Below the pieces are notes generated by a model. It had not been told where the DNA came from, did no database searches, and saw only the letters and a program-made list of their open reading frames with translations. Both the position numbers and the translations under genes were made by a program. Shown here piece by piece: positions 1 to 8,544 of a stretch of 64,000 nt of DNA. Position 1 is the first letter of the stretch, and each line of letters opens with the position of its first letter. The stretch is from Alkalihalobacillus deserti (GTDB lineage: Bacteria; Bacillota; Bacilli; Bacillales; Bacillaceae_D), in contig NZ_JAJAFR010000002.1 of NCBI RefSeq assembly GCF_020734105.1, positions 1 to 64,000 on the forward strand, in the 5' to 3' direction.

Positions 1-26
1 AAAAATCCCCAAGCAAAAGGCTTGGG
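1..26 (-). terminator. Stem-loop with T-run on the minus strand
   Basis: A 7-bp stem (8-14 with 20-26) is preceded by AAAAAT, so on the minus strand it reads as a stem followed by a T-run. No convincing minus-strand gene lies to its right, so it may be an orphan terminator or part of the intron that ends near 247. Confidence 0.3.
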
Positions 27-174
27 AGTGGGCAAACACAAGAAAAGGATACTGGCACATATCTAACAGCTTCATTCTACACACAACTATTCCAAATAAA
101 CTTCTTGAACGAGTTGGGTTGCTTAACCTAACCCGACTATATTCCTCAATATATTCTAAACACACTTAACTTAT

Positions 175-247
175 TGAACCGCCGTATACGGACCCGTACG
201 TACGGTGGTGTGAGAGGTCGGGGGTTAATCACCCCCTCCTACTCGAT
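175..247 (+). ncRNA. 3' end of a group II intron (domains V and VI)
   Basis: Positions 177-211 fold as a domain V-like hairpin: ACCGCCGTA near 178 pairs with TACGGTGGT near 201, with an inner TACG/CGTA stem. GTGTGAGAGG follows, then a domain VI-like hairpin with a G5/C5 stem (219-236) and the end CCTCCTACTCGAT. This matches how I remember the 3' ends of bacterial group II introns. The reverse transcriptase ORF, if present, lies left of the window. No exon junction can be proven from this sequence alone. Confidence 0.55.
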
Positions 248-261
248 TATCCTCTCTCCTA

Positions 262-400
262 ATGCGGAGTTGCAATGGCTTCACTCACTGCGCGTCTATC
301 CGAGAAAACCACTCGGATCGACTTAAAACATTGCAGTGGCTTCGCTCATTGCTTAGAGCTTGTTCAAAAAGGGAAGACCGCCCTTTTTGAACAAGCTCTA
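262..400 (+). repeat. Nested-hairpin repeat, copy 1
   Basis: An outer stem pairs GCAATG (272-277) with CATTGC (347-352) and CACTGC (286-291) with GCAGTG (333-338). An inner stem (294-304 with 312-322, one mismatch) has a 7-nt loop AAAACCA. A separate perfect 20-bp inverted repeat follows (354-373 with 381-400, 7-nt loop) containing TTGTTCAAAAAGGG. Copies 2 (51341-51512) and 3 (52954-53037) share the plan with different but still paired stems. Confidence 0.7.
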
Positions 401-564
401 TAAGTTTGATTATTAAGATGATTTCATTTATTGTATAAATAGTTTGTTTTTTAAACAAACTATTTATTTCGCAGTTCATAAAATACATATTAATTTAGAT
501 TGTGTTGTATATTAAGAACTAACCTCTATCACAAAAGTAAAACGGTTTCTAAAGGAGAGTCTCA

Positions 565-2598
565 ATGAATAAAAGTTATGTACCAAACATTGACTCGCGA
601 GTTAAAGACATTTTAACGGTGGATGGGAAACAGTTTAGAGATTTAAATGGCAATGGCGTGTTAGATCCATACGAAAATTGGGAGCTTCCGATTGAAGAAC
701 GTGTGAAAGATTTAGTATCTCGAATGACGGTTGAGGAAAAAGCCGGATTGATGACCATTTCTTCTCAATATATGCCTGGATCTAAAAAAATCCCTAGTAA
801 CGTAGAAACAACGGAAACGGATGAGAGCGGCTTACTAAATGAAACAGGAGTTGTTCTAAAAACGCATCCCTTTTCAAAACCTGGAGATGACAATTACGAA
901 CTACCTAAACCCGTGCTTTTTAATGCAGGAGCAACAAAAGGAATCTTGGAATTAAACCTCCGTTACTTCATTGTTCGTGATAATCCAAAAGCATCTGACT
1001 TGGCAACCTGGACCAATAAAATTCAAGAAGTAGCAGAAGGATCTAGATTAGGAATTCCAGCAGTAATGGTTTCGAATCCGAGAAATCATATTGGATCTTT
1101 ATATCATGGATTAATGGAAGCCTCAGGTGAATTCTCGCTTTGGCCAGGTGAACTAGGACTTGCTGCAACAGCTGATTCTGAATTAGTGAAAGGTTTCGCT
1201 GAAATTGCATCACGCGAATGGAGAGCAGCTGGTATTCACAAAATTTATGGATACATGGCAGATATTGCAACAGATCCACTATGGATGCGCTTTAACGGTA
1301 CATTTGGAGAAGATCCAGAGCTATCATCCGAACTGATCACTGCTGTTATTAAAGGCTTTCAAGGAGAAAATTTAGGAGCCAATAGCGTATCTTTAACTAC
1401 GAAGCATTTCCCTGGTGGAGGAGCAAGGCATAAAGGACATGATCCACATTATCCTTGGGGGAGTTTCAATCCGTACCCAACTCCAGGTAGTTTGTATAAA
1501 TATCACATCCCACCATTTAAAGCGGCAATAGAAGCGGGAACGACTTCAATGATGCCTTATTATTCCTATCCAAGTAATGAACATAGTGTTCCCCAGCTAA
1601 AAGATGGAGAACTATTTGAAGAGGTTGGTTTTGCCTATAACAAAGCAATTCTAGTCGATATATTACGAAAAGAGCTTGGTTTTAAGGGCTATATCAACTC
1701 GGATACTGGGATTATAAATATGATGCCCTGGGGCGTAGAAGAGTTATCCGCTGAAGAAAGATATGCTAAAGCATTGGAAGTAGGCGTGAATATGTTCTCT
1801 GATGAAGCAGATCCATCGACTTTGATCAAAACGGTCAAAGAAGGCTTCGTTAGTGAAGAAAAACTCGATCAATCTGTAACTTATTTACTTACCGAAATGA
1901 TGGAATTAGGGTTGTTTGAAAACCCATATACTGATCCAGAACAGGCTCAACTTATTGCGAAAGACCCAACTTCTCAAGAAAAAGCAAATGAGGCACATCG
2001 CAAATCCGTTGTTCTTATGCAAAATAGTGAACAGCTCTTGCCATTAACTGATGATAAAGTTAAAAATATGAAGCTTTATGTAGAAGTGTTTATGAAAGAA
2101 GGAGCAGAAGCGGAAACGAAGAGATTGATAGAATCTTTTACAAACAATGATCCTTCCATTAACGTAACGGACAATATTGAAGAAGCTACACATGCATTGG
2201 TGTTTGCCATTCCGAACGTAGTAGCAGATCGTCCGGATACCCCGCTTTCGGTAGAATTAGGACTAGAAACTGGGGTTGATGTAACGAGAATTAAAGCAAT
2301 TGAAGAAAAATTGCCTACAATTCTTGTCGTTCAAATGACGAACCCTTGGTTGATTGGAGAAATTGAACCAAATGCAGCTGCAGTATTGAGCACCTTTGGA
2401 GTGAAATATGACTCGCTAATAGATGTTCTACGAGGTAGATTTAATCCATCCGGAAAACTACCGTTTACGATTCCGGCTAATCAGGAAGTACTGGAAAATA
2501 GTCCAGGAGATATTCCAGGGCATGCAAAAGGCTCTTCTTATGTTTATCGGGATAAAAACGGGAATGAGTATGGCTTTGGCTTTGGACTCTCTTATTAA
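565..2598 (+). CDS. Glycoside hydrolase family 3 protein (beta-glucosidase-like)
   Basis: The 677-residue protein is a two-domain GH3 enzyme. Its N-terminus carries the family opening RDLNGNGVLDPYENW and the MTVEEKAG helix. A KHFPGGG motif near residue 280 fits the substrate-binding Lys-His pair, and GYINSDTG places the likely nucleophile at Asp380. The C-terminal GH3 domain begins near RKSVVLMQN (about 485) and ends at YGFGFGLSY, without the fibronectin-like third domain of many relatives. No signal peptide is visible, so it probably acts in the cytoplasm on an imported glycoside. The start has an AAAGGAGA site 7 nt upstream. It appears monocistronic, and the exact sugar cannot be read from sequence. 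Confidence 0.88.
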   Translation: MNKSYVPNIDSRVKDILTVDGKQFRDLNGNGVLDPYENWELPIEERVKDLVSRMTVEEKAGLMTISSQYMPGSKKIPSNVETTETDESGLLNETGVVLKTHPFSKPGDDNYELPKPVLFNAGATKGILELNLRYFIVRDNPKASDLATWTNKIQEVAEGSRLGIPAVMVSNPRNHIGSLYHGLMEASGEFSLWPGELGLAATADSELVKGFAEIASREWRAAGIHKIYGYMADIATDPLWMRFNGTFGEDPELSSELITAVIKGFQGENLGANSVSLTTKHFPGGGARHKGHDPHYPWGSFNPYPTPGSLYKYHIPPFKAAIEAGTTSMMPYYSYPSNEHSVPQLKDGELFEEVGFAYNKAILVDILRKELGFKGYINSDTGIINMMPWGVEELSAEERYAKALEVGVNMFSDEADPSTLIKTVKEGFVSEEKLDQSVTYLLTEMMELGLFENPYTDPEQAQLIAKDPTSQEKANEAHRKSVVLMQNSEQLLPLTDDKVKNMKLYVEVFMKEGAEAETKRLIESFTNNDPSINVTDNIEEATHALVFAIPNVVADRPDTPLSVELGLETGVDVTRIKAIEEKLPTILVVQMTNPWLIGEIEPNAAAVLSTFGVKYDSLIDVLRGRFNPSGKLPFTIPANQEVLENSPGDIPGHAKGSSYVYRDKNGNEYGFGFGLSY

Positions 2599-3194
2599 TC
2601 AAATACGAAATGATGTTAAAGAGAAAAGCATGCAACCCATTCTACGTAACATTCAATCCATCAATTCATTAGGTTTTCTAAATTAGTTGGTGGATTGCTA
2701 TCATCTTAGGCATGTATACTTTTCTTTGTGGATTTCATCAAAGCCAAATTAATTTGGCGTTATTCAATTGGAGTGAAAAAGATAATTTTTTTTAAAGCTG
2801 ATTAGGGAGTACGGTTTGGTTAATTGATTATAGTAGCTTTTATGCTACTTTTTTTCTTGAGAAAGAATGTCTATTTTTAATCATATTTTTTCTTTTTTTC
2901 GTAATAGGACCAGTTCGTTATTATGAGGTGGGCCAGTTATTTCTGGGCGGAAATCAAATAAAACTCTTAAGCCTATTTTGATTGTGTGTCTTAGCTTTGA
3001 AATTTTGCATCAATAAAAACGAAGTCTTACCACTTAACGGAATATGAAGACGGTGTAACAGAGAAAGCAAAAGTCCCTTTAGTAGGGTTTGATCATAATT
3101 AATATGCTGCTAACTGGTTCTTATCTTCAATAAGGATAATAATCAATGCTTAAAACAATCAGGAGCTTTAATTTAATAAAAAGGAGAGATTAGT
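2599..3194. other. Intergenic region without a convincing gene
   Basis: About 600 bases separate the GH3 and peroxidase genes. Two short open stretches look like coding debris but match nothing I recognise: 2713-2796 (plus strand, starting MYTFLCGFH) and roughly 3000-3104 (plus strand, ending VPLVGFDHN then stop). A terminator-like hairpin lies at 2832-2856. Confidence 0.5.
2832..2856 (+). terminator. Rho-independent terminator
   Basis: A 6-bp stem AGTAGC/GCTACT with a 6-nt loop is followed directly by seven Ts. It is about 230 bases past the GH3 gene and could end that transcript, although the stem is short. Confidence 0.55.
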
Positions 3195-3737
3195 ATGTCA
3201 ATACATAAATTTAAAGCAAATTTATCAAATGGAAAAGAAATTAGCCTAGAGCAATACAAGGGTAACGTTTTATTAATAGTAAACACAGCAAGTAAATGTG
3301 GATTAACACCACAATATGAAGAGCTCGAAAACTTAAATGGTAAGTACAAAGACAATGGATTTTCTGTATTAGGCTTTCCCTGCAATCAATTCGGTGGCCA
3401 AGAGCCAGGAACAGATGATGAAATTAGTGGATTTTGCGCATTGAATTATAACGTGACATTTCCTCTATTTAAAAAAATAGAGGTGAATGGTGAAAATGCA
3501 CACCCTTTATATCAATACTTAGTTAAGCAAGCACCAGAAGATGCAAATCTAGATAAAAACAGCCGGCTATACCAGCATTTGCGTTCAAACTCCCCAGAAT
3601 TATTGGAAGGGTCAGCGGTTAAATGGAATTTTACGAAATTTTTAATTGATCGAGATGGAAATGTTGTAAAACGTTATGCACCAACAACTAACCCTGAAGA
3701 TATTGCAAAGGACATTGAAATATTATTATCAAAGTAA
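3195..3737 (+). CDS. bsaA: Glutathione peroxidase family thiol peroxidase
   Basis: The 180-residue protein has the full GPx fold signature. The peroxidatic cysteine is Cys35 in NTASKCGLTP; the catalytic partners are Gln65 in FPCNQFGGQEPG and Trp144-Asn145 in KWNFTKF. Extra cysteines Cys63 and Cys81 fit the thioredoxin-dependent bacterial GPx type, in which a resolving cysteine forms a disulfide with Cys35. It lacks selenocysteine and an export signal, so it is a cytoplasmic peroxide-detoxifying enzyme. An AAAAAGGAGAG site precedes the ATG. It stands alone, with a transposase relic downstream. The symbol follows the Bacillus bsaA usage. Confidence 0.92.
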   Translation: MSIHKFKANLSNGKEISLEQYKGNVLLIVNTASKCGLTPQYEELENLNGKYKDNGFSVLGFPCNQFGGQEPGTDDEISGFCALNYNVTFPLFKKIEVNGENAHPLYQYLVKQAPEDANLDKNSRLYQHLRSNSPELLEGSAVKWNFTKFLIDRDGNVVKRYAPTTNPEDIAKDIEILLSK

Positions 3738-3767
3738 AAGTATACAATTATAACCTCTAGCAAAATA

Positions 3768-3946
3768 AATTGCGCGGCTTGCTTTAAAATGTCGACTACC
3801 ATTTCTAGCTGTTTATTTCTTTTTCTTAACTCAATCAATTCATGTTCTTTAGGGCTTCGATTATCTTTCTCTTTGAACGAACGAGATTGTTGAAATTGAG
3901 TAATCCATCTGTCTAAAACAGACGCGGTTAATTCATATTCACGGAC
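3768..3946 (-). pseudogene. Relic of IS3-family transposase OrfA
   Basis: Read on the minus strand, this stretch encodes a helix-turn-helix tail and leucine zipper typical of IS3/IS911 OrfA: VREYELTASVLDRWITQF, then SPKEHELIELRKRNKQLE and VVDILKQA. The start of OrfA, all of OrfB and the terminal inverted repeats are missing, so it is dead. Confidence 0.75.
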
Positions 3947-4185
3947 AATAAATCACAGGAATGTTTTTTCCTGTTACTCTTTTAGTATTAGAGTTAGTAA
4001 AGTAAATAGAGTACGAATAATCATATTTAATGTTTGGATGCTTGTATATTCACTAATAGCAACAAAATAGAAGTAATAACTACAACAGGATCAGCTCCTT
4101 TACCCTCACTAATTTAATTTAGGAAATGTGGAAAGAACATATCAATAGTGATATGATTAATATATACAACATTGAGTTTTTTTTA

Positions 4186-4274
4186 CCACTAGGGGGGCCG
4201 TATTTGGCTGAGAATAAAGCAATGCTTTTAGACCCTTTGAACCTGAACTATGTAATCGTAGCGTAGGGAAGTGG
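4186..4274 (+). promoter_or_regulatory. TPP (THI-box) riboswitch
   Basis: The element holds the invariant THI-box blocks in order: GGGG with GGCTGAGA (4192-4212), ACCCTTTGAACCTGA (4232-4246), and CGTAGGGAAG (4262-4271). CCACT (4186-4190) and AGTGG (4270-4274) form P1. The 3' arm of P1 (GGGAAGTGG) is also complementary to the 5' arm of the terminator at 4322. Thiamine pyrophosphate binding should therefore free the terminator and switch the downstream operon off. Confidence 0.95.
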
Positions 4275-4321
4275 ACATCATATTATGAGCTATAATTTCG
4301 GATACATAGTTTTTAAGTGAT

Positions 4322-4355
4322 GACCACTTTCCTTTATGAAGGTGGTCTTTTTATT
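4322..4355 (+). terminator. TPP riboswitch terminator
   Basis: GACCAC-TTTCC pairs with GAAGGTGGTC across a short loop and is followed by TTTTTATTT. It sits between the THI box and the first gene, as expected for transcriptional control by thiamine. Confidence 0.88.
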
Positions 4356-4396
4356 TGTCTAATTGAAGAATATATTGCAGAAGTGGAGTGTTACGT

Positions 4397-5509
4397 TTGA
4401 TAGAAGATTATATAGTATTAAAGCAACAATTAATTGATTTTATTAATCAGCCTACTTCAACTGAAGAGGAATTTAATTATATGGCATTACAGGTATTTCA
4501 GTTTCAATATGAACATAATCAGCCTTTTCGTAAGTTTTGTAGAAAGCGCCGTGTTTCACCAAGAAAGATTAAACATTTTCTAGAGATCCCTCCTGTTCCG
4601 ATTGATGCATTTAAATTATCTACTTTATCAAGTCACTCAATTGCAGAGACTGAAGCTCTCTTTATGACAAGTGGGACAACCAATTCTGAAAAAAGAGGGA
4701 AAAATTATCATCGTGATTTGGAAGTATATGACCTTTCGATGAAGACTCATTTTAAGCCTTATATCTTACCTGATCTTGAAAAAATAAAAATGTTTGTTCT
4801 TTTCCCTGAGGAAAATCAGATGCCAAATTCTTCTTTAGCTCATTATTTACATATTGCCGAAAAAACGTTCGGTACAGATGACAGTATGTATGTATTCTCT
4901 AAAGACGGTTTTCAAGTAGAAAATCTTATTGAAGAGCTTCAACTAGCAGAGAAAAAGGACGAGCCGGTTCTTTTAATTGGAGCTACATTCTCTTTTATTC
5001 ATTTACTAGACGAGTGTAAAAGTAAAAATCTTCAATTTAGATTACCGGCTAAAAGTAGAATTATGGATACGGGTGGAGCAAAGGGACGATCACGTGAAAT
5101 CGATCCAATTGAGTTTAAAAAAGAGATGAGCGATTTATTTACGATACCTATAGAAATGTCTGTCAATATGTATGGGATGACGGAACTTAGTTCGCAGTTT
5201 TATGATCGTAATCTATCTGAGGATGGAAAAGGGAATTCAACGAAAAAACAAGCGCCTCACTGGGTAAAAACGATCATTCTTGATATCGAACGGATGGAAG
5301 AGAAGACTCTAGGAGAAAAGGGGATTATCGTTCATTATGATCTAGCCAATCTTAATTCGGTAATGGGAATTCTCACAGAAGATATCGGAATTAAAGAAGA
5401 AGATGGCTTTTATTTGTTAGGAAGGGCTGAAGGAGCAGAGGCTAAAGGGTGTTCTCTAGCTGTTGAGCAATTTATGGCTTCCGCCCAGACAAGTCCAAGG
5501 GAGAATTGA
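4397..5509 (+). CDS. LuxE/PaaK-like acyl-protein synthetase, TPP-regulated
   Basis: This 370-residue member of the LuxE branch of adenylate-forming enzymes should activate a carboxylate as acyl-AMP and hold it as a thioester. FMTSGTTNSEKRG near residue 95 is the AMP-binding loop, SVNMYGMTE fits the second adenylation motif, and GCSLA near residue 352 carries a cysteine in the place of the acylated LuxE cysteine. I prefer TTG at 4397 because GGAG (4385-4388) is 8 nt upstream; GTG at 4388 overlaps that site. It is the first gene behind the TPP riboswitch and is followed 4 nt later by a LuxC-like reductase. There is no luciferase (luxAB), so light production is not implied. Confidence 0.8.
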   Translation: MIEDYIVLKQQLIDFINQPTSTEEEFNYMALQVFQFQYEHNQPFRKFCRKRRVSPRKIKHFLEIPPVPIDAFKLSTLSSHSIAETEALFMTSGTTNSEKRGKNYHRDLEVYDLSMKTHFKPYILPDLEKIKMFVLFPEENQMPNSSLAHYLHIAEKTFGTDDSMYVFSKDGFQVENLIEELQLAEKKDEPVLLIGATFSFIHLLDECKSKNLQFRLPAKSRIMDTGGAKGRSREIDPIEFKKEMSDLFTIPIEMSVNMYGMTELSSQFYDRNLSEDGKGNSTKKQAPHWVKTIILDIERMEEKTLGEKGIIVHYDLANLNSVMGILTEDIGIKEEDGFYLLGRAEGAEAKGCSLAVEQFMASAQTSPREN

Positions 5510-5513
5510 TAAG

Positions 5514-6998
5514 ATGATAAAGAGTTTCTCATGTTTTCATGTGCCAGAAAAATGCGCAGAACTTTTTAGCGATGTACGATTTCACACCTTAGTATTTGAA
5601 AATCATGGGCAGAGGGCAGAGTTAAAAGTACCAGAGCTTAGTCCGCTTATTATTGAAAATGTTATTGATACGCTTAAAGTTCAACAGCAAGACTATTTAA
5701 GAAGGCTTCGTACAAATGATATGATTGATCTTTTAAATGAAGCAGTCGAGAAGTGGTTAGATCCTCGTTATGAATTACGTCAACTTGCCGAAGAGATGCT
5801 ACCGATTATTACGGGGTATGATCATGAGATGGTCCGGTTATTCATCAGTCGATATTTAAGGCAATTTCGGAAAGAAAAGCTTCAGCGCATGGTCGATGAA
5901 GATTTTCCTAATCCGCTTATTTTAGATGAATTTCGTCCGAGGAAATCAGGGGGATTGTATAGGGCATATGGACCTGGACTTGTTACTCATATTTTTTCGG
6001 GTAATGTTCCAGCTTTACCACTGTGGAGTCTTACGGCAGGCTTATTACTTAAATCGGCTACGTTAGGGAAAGTGTCATCATCGGAACCATTATTTCCAGT
6101 ATTGTTTGCAAAAACATTAAAGGAAATCGATTCAGAGCTAGGAGATGCGTTAGCTATTTTATGGTGGAAGGGTGGTAGTGAGTCATTAGAGACAGTAAGT
6201 TTTTCTAAATCTAATGATGTGATCGCCTATGGTGGGAAAGAAACGATTGAAGCCGTCAAACAAAAAGTACCGGCTCATGTTCGTTTTCATTCTCATGGGC
6301 ACAAAGTAAGTTTTGGTTTGATTACCAAAGAGTGTTTGGAAACGACAAAAGGCTGGAAAACGGCTCAATTGGCCGCATATGATAGTTCTTGGTTTGATCA
6401 GCAAGGCTGTCTATCTCCACATGTGTTTTTTGTTGAACGAGCTGGTAAATATTCTCCACTTGATTTTGCACAAATGCTCGCAAATGAGATGGGGAATTTT
6501 CAGCATACACATCCACGAGCTTCTTTAACAGAAGAAGAGCATCATGCCATCGTCAAACAACGTTCAGCAATTGAGTTTGAAAGTTTTAACAATGATCAAT
6601 TAGATTTGCTTAAAAGTGAAGGAGATACAGCTTGGACGGTTGTGTACCGGGAATCAAATAAGGGAGGAGATACGGAATTCTTTCCTTTCTCTCCGCTTAA
6701 TCGCTTTGTAACAGTTATCCCAGTAGACGAAATGACCGAGATTAAACCGTACATAAAAGGTTTAGAAAGTTATATTCAAACGGTTGGAGTAGGCTGCTCT
6801 CCTCAGAAGTTTTCTTCCATTATCGTGATGTTAGGAGAATGGGGTGTGAATCGAATTAGTGCACTAGGATCAATGCCGCATCCTGAGCCTGGTTGGCATC
6901 ATGATGGCCGGTTTCATTTAGCTGATTTAGTACGCTTTTGTGATGTAGAATCTTCACTAGAGGAACAGAAGGAATTTTTCGATCCTTACAAAGAATAA
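5514..6998 (+). CDS. LuxC-like acyl-CoA/acyl-protein reductase, TPP-regulated
   Basis: The 494-residue protein resembles LuxC, an aldehyde-dehydrogenase-type enzyme that reduces an enzyme-bound or CoA thioester to an aldehyde with NADPH. The catalytic cysteine is Cys299 in QQGCLSPHVFF. The preceding FSGNVPALPLWSL stretch and the C-terminal WGVNRISALGSMPHPEPGWHHDG block are typical of the family. ATG 5514 is preceded by AGGGAG, whereas a longer open frame from 5463 would overlap the LuxE gene. Together with the neighbouring LuxE it should convert a carboxylic acid into an aldehyde. The substrate is unknown; control by TPP suggests a thiamine-related acid. Confidence 0.82.
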   Translation: MIKSFSCFHVPEKCAELFSDVRFHTLVFENHGQRAELKVPELSPLIIENVIDTLKVQQQDYLRRLRTNDMIDLLNEAVEKWLDPRYELRQLAEEMLPIITGYDHEMVRLFISRYLRQFRKEKLQRMVDEDFPNPLILDEFRPRKSGGLYRAYGPGLVTHIFSGNVPALPLWSLTAGLLLKSATLGKVSSSEPLFPVLFAKTLKEIDSELGDALAILWWKGGSESLETVSFSKSNDVIAYGGKETIEAVKQKVPAHVRFHSHGHKVSFGLITKECLETTKGWKTAQLAAYDSSWFDQQGCLSPHVFFVERAGKYSPLDFAQMLANEMGNFQHTHPRASLTEEEHHAIVKQRSAIEFESFNNDQLDLLKSEGDTAWTVVYRESNKGGDTEFFPFSPLNRFVTVIPVDEMTEIKPYIKGLESYIQTVGVGCSPQKFSSIIVMLGEWGVNRISALGSMPHPEPGWHHDGRFHLADLVRFCDVESSLEEQKEFFDPYKE

Positions 6999-7012
6999 GA
7001 GGCGAGACAAGC

Positions 7013-7780
7013 ATGACAACTATAATTGAATGTCAGGATGTTTCCCTGCAGTTTAAAGGGGATAAACAACCTGTTATTACAAATCTTGATTTACAGGTTC
7101 AGGCTGGTGAGTTTGTAAGTATTGTCGGTAAAAGCGGAAGTGGGAAAACGACGTTATTACAAATGATCGCTGGACTGCTGTCTCCTACAAAAGGAGAAAT
7201 CAAAATTGCTGGACAAGTAATTGACAAGCCTATTGATCAAATAACGTATGTGTTCCAAAAACCGATTCTACTAGAGTGGCGTAATGTATTAGAAAATGTT
7301 CTAGTGCCAATTGAATTAAAAAGAAAATTGAATTTGCCAGATATAGAAAAGGCCAAAGAAGTGATCTCCTTAGTTGGATTGTCTGGTCACGAAGGCAAAT
7401 ACCCTCACGAACTATCAGGAGGGATGATGTCAAGAGTTACTTTAGCTAGAGCTTTGATAACAGAACCAAGAATATTATTAATGGACGAGCCCTTTTCTGC
7501 TTTAGATGCTATGACAAAGGAACAGCTTCAACTCGAACTGATGGAGCTTTCGGTACGCTTTTCCTCAACAATTCTTTTTATAACCCATGATATTACAGAA
7601 GCAGTTTACTTGTCTGATCGGGTTATATTGTTAGGCGAACAACCTGCACAAGTAGTAAATGTTTCTCATGTTCCTATGTCTAGACCGAGACCAAAGGAGC
7701 TTAAATTTGAGCCTTCTTTTACAAAAATTGTGAAAGAGATTTATGAGGCAATTGAACGAATAGGGGATTCTTCACGATGA
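7013..7780 (+). CDS. thiZ: ABC transporter ATP-binding protein, ThiZ-like
   Basis: The 255-residue ATPase carries Walker A GKSGSGKTT (39-47), a Q-loop YVFQKP, the signature LSGGMMSR, Walker B RILLMDEPF and the switch histidine in ITHD. It belongs to the nitrate/taurine/pyrimidine-precursor importer class. It overlaps the permease gene by 4 bases (ATGA), and both sit with an NMT1-type binding protein in a TPP-controlled operon. ThiXYZ systems in bacilli are linked to uptake of thiamine pyrimidine precursors, so I use that name, though the actual ligand here is unproven. Confidence 0.88.
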   Translation: MTTIIECQDVSLQFKGDKQPVITNLDLQVQAGEFVSIVGKSGSGKTTLLQMIAGLLSPTKGEIKIAGQVIDKPIDQITYVFQKPILLEWRNVLENVLVPIELKRKLNLPDIEKAKEVISLVGLSGHEGKYPHELSGGMMSRVTLARALITEPRILLMDEPFSALDAMTKEQLQLELMELSVRFSSTILFITHDITEAVYLSDRVILLGEQPAQVVNVSHVPMSRPRPKELKFEPSFTKIVKEIYEAIERIGDSSR

Positions 7781-8544
7781 AAAAGACGAGGATTTATTCA
7801 TTGCTATTGTTTGTCTTCGTGATAGTTGTTTGGGAATCAATTGTAAGGATAAAAGAGGTTTCGAAATTGATATTACCAGCACCTTCTGATATTGGGGTTA
7901 ATCTATACCAACATTTTCAGAGTGGTTACTTTTATCCGCATATTTTAGCAACATCTTTGGAAGTAATTGCGGGCTTCTTTGTAGGGACCATAGTTGGTAT
8001 TGGACTTGGGTTTATCGTTTCGCAGTCTAAAACTACCCAAGAAATTTTACATCCTTATATTATTGCATCTCAAGCCATGCCGAAATTGGCCTTAGCGCCG
8101 CTTTTAGTCCTCTGGTTTGGTTTTGGGTATACACCAAAAATTGTGATTGTAGCACTCGTCTGTTTTTTTCCGTTATTTGAAAGTACCGTTGCTGGCCTAT
8201 CCTATGTTAGTCGTGAAAAACTAGCTTTATTTCGCTCTTTACGAGCAAGCTCTTATCAAACGTTAATCAAACTACGCCTTCCAACTGCGATGCCGTATAT
8301 TTTTTCTGGCTTACGCGTTGCTGTTATTTTAAGTGTTGTAGGAGCAGTTATTAGTGAGTTTATCGGTGCGAATAGAGGGTTGGGTGCACTTATCATCGCT
8401 TCGCAAGGAATGCTCGATACAACATTAATGTTTTCTGTTTTTATTTTGCTTACTATTAAAGGGATATTATTGTATCAATTCATTTATTGGATTGAGGCGA
8501 TCTTTTTTAAAAAATATATGTACACTAGGGGAGAAAGTAAATGA
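7777..8544 (+). CDS. thiX: ABC transporter permease, ThiX-like
   Basis: A 255-residue BPD-type permease with an N-terminal membrane helix and about six hydrophobic segments. The EAA loop appears as FRSLRASSYQTLIKLRLPTAMPYIFSGL split around residues 148-175. It overlaps the ATPase gene by ATGA and the binding-protein gene by ATGA, so translation of the three is probably coupled. It forms the membrane channel of the ThiXYZ-like importer. Confidence 0.87.
   Translation: MKKTRIYSLLLFVFVIVVWESIVRIKEVSKLILPAPSDIGVNLYQHFQSGYFYPHILATSLEVIAGFFVGTIVGIGLGFIVSQSKTTQEILHPYIIASQAMPKLALAPLLVLWFGFGYTPKIVIVALVCFFPLFESTVAGLSYVSREKLALFRSLRASSYQTLIKLRLPTAMPYIFSGLRVAVILSVVGAVISEFIGANRGLGALIIASQGMLDTTLMFSVFILLTIKGILLYQFIYWIEAIFFKKYMYTRGESK

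Noticed and set aside
285..488. 67-codon minus-strand frame near the left edge
   Set aside because: It runs through the hairpin repeat and has no ribosome site or recognisable protein.
4397..6998. Bioluminescence (lux) genes
   Set aside because: LuxE and LuxC homologues are present, but there is no luxAB or luxD, and the operon is behind a TPP riboswitch with a thiamine-type importer.
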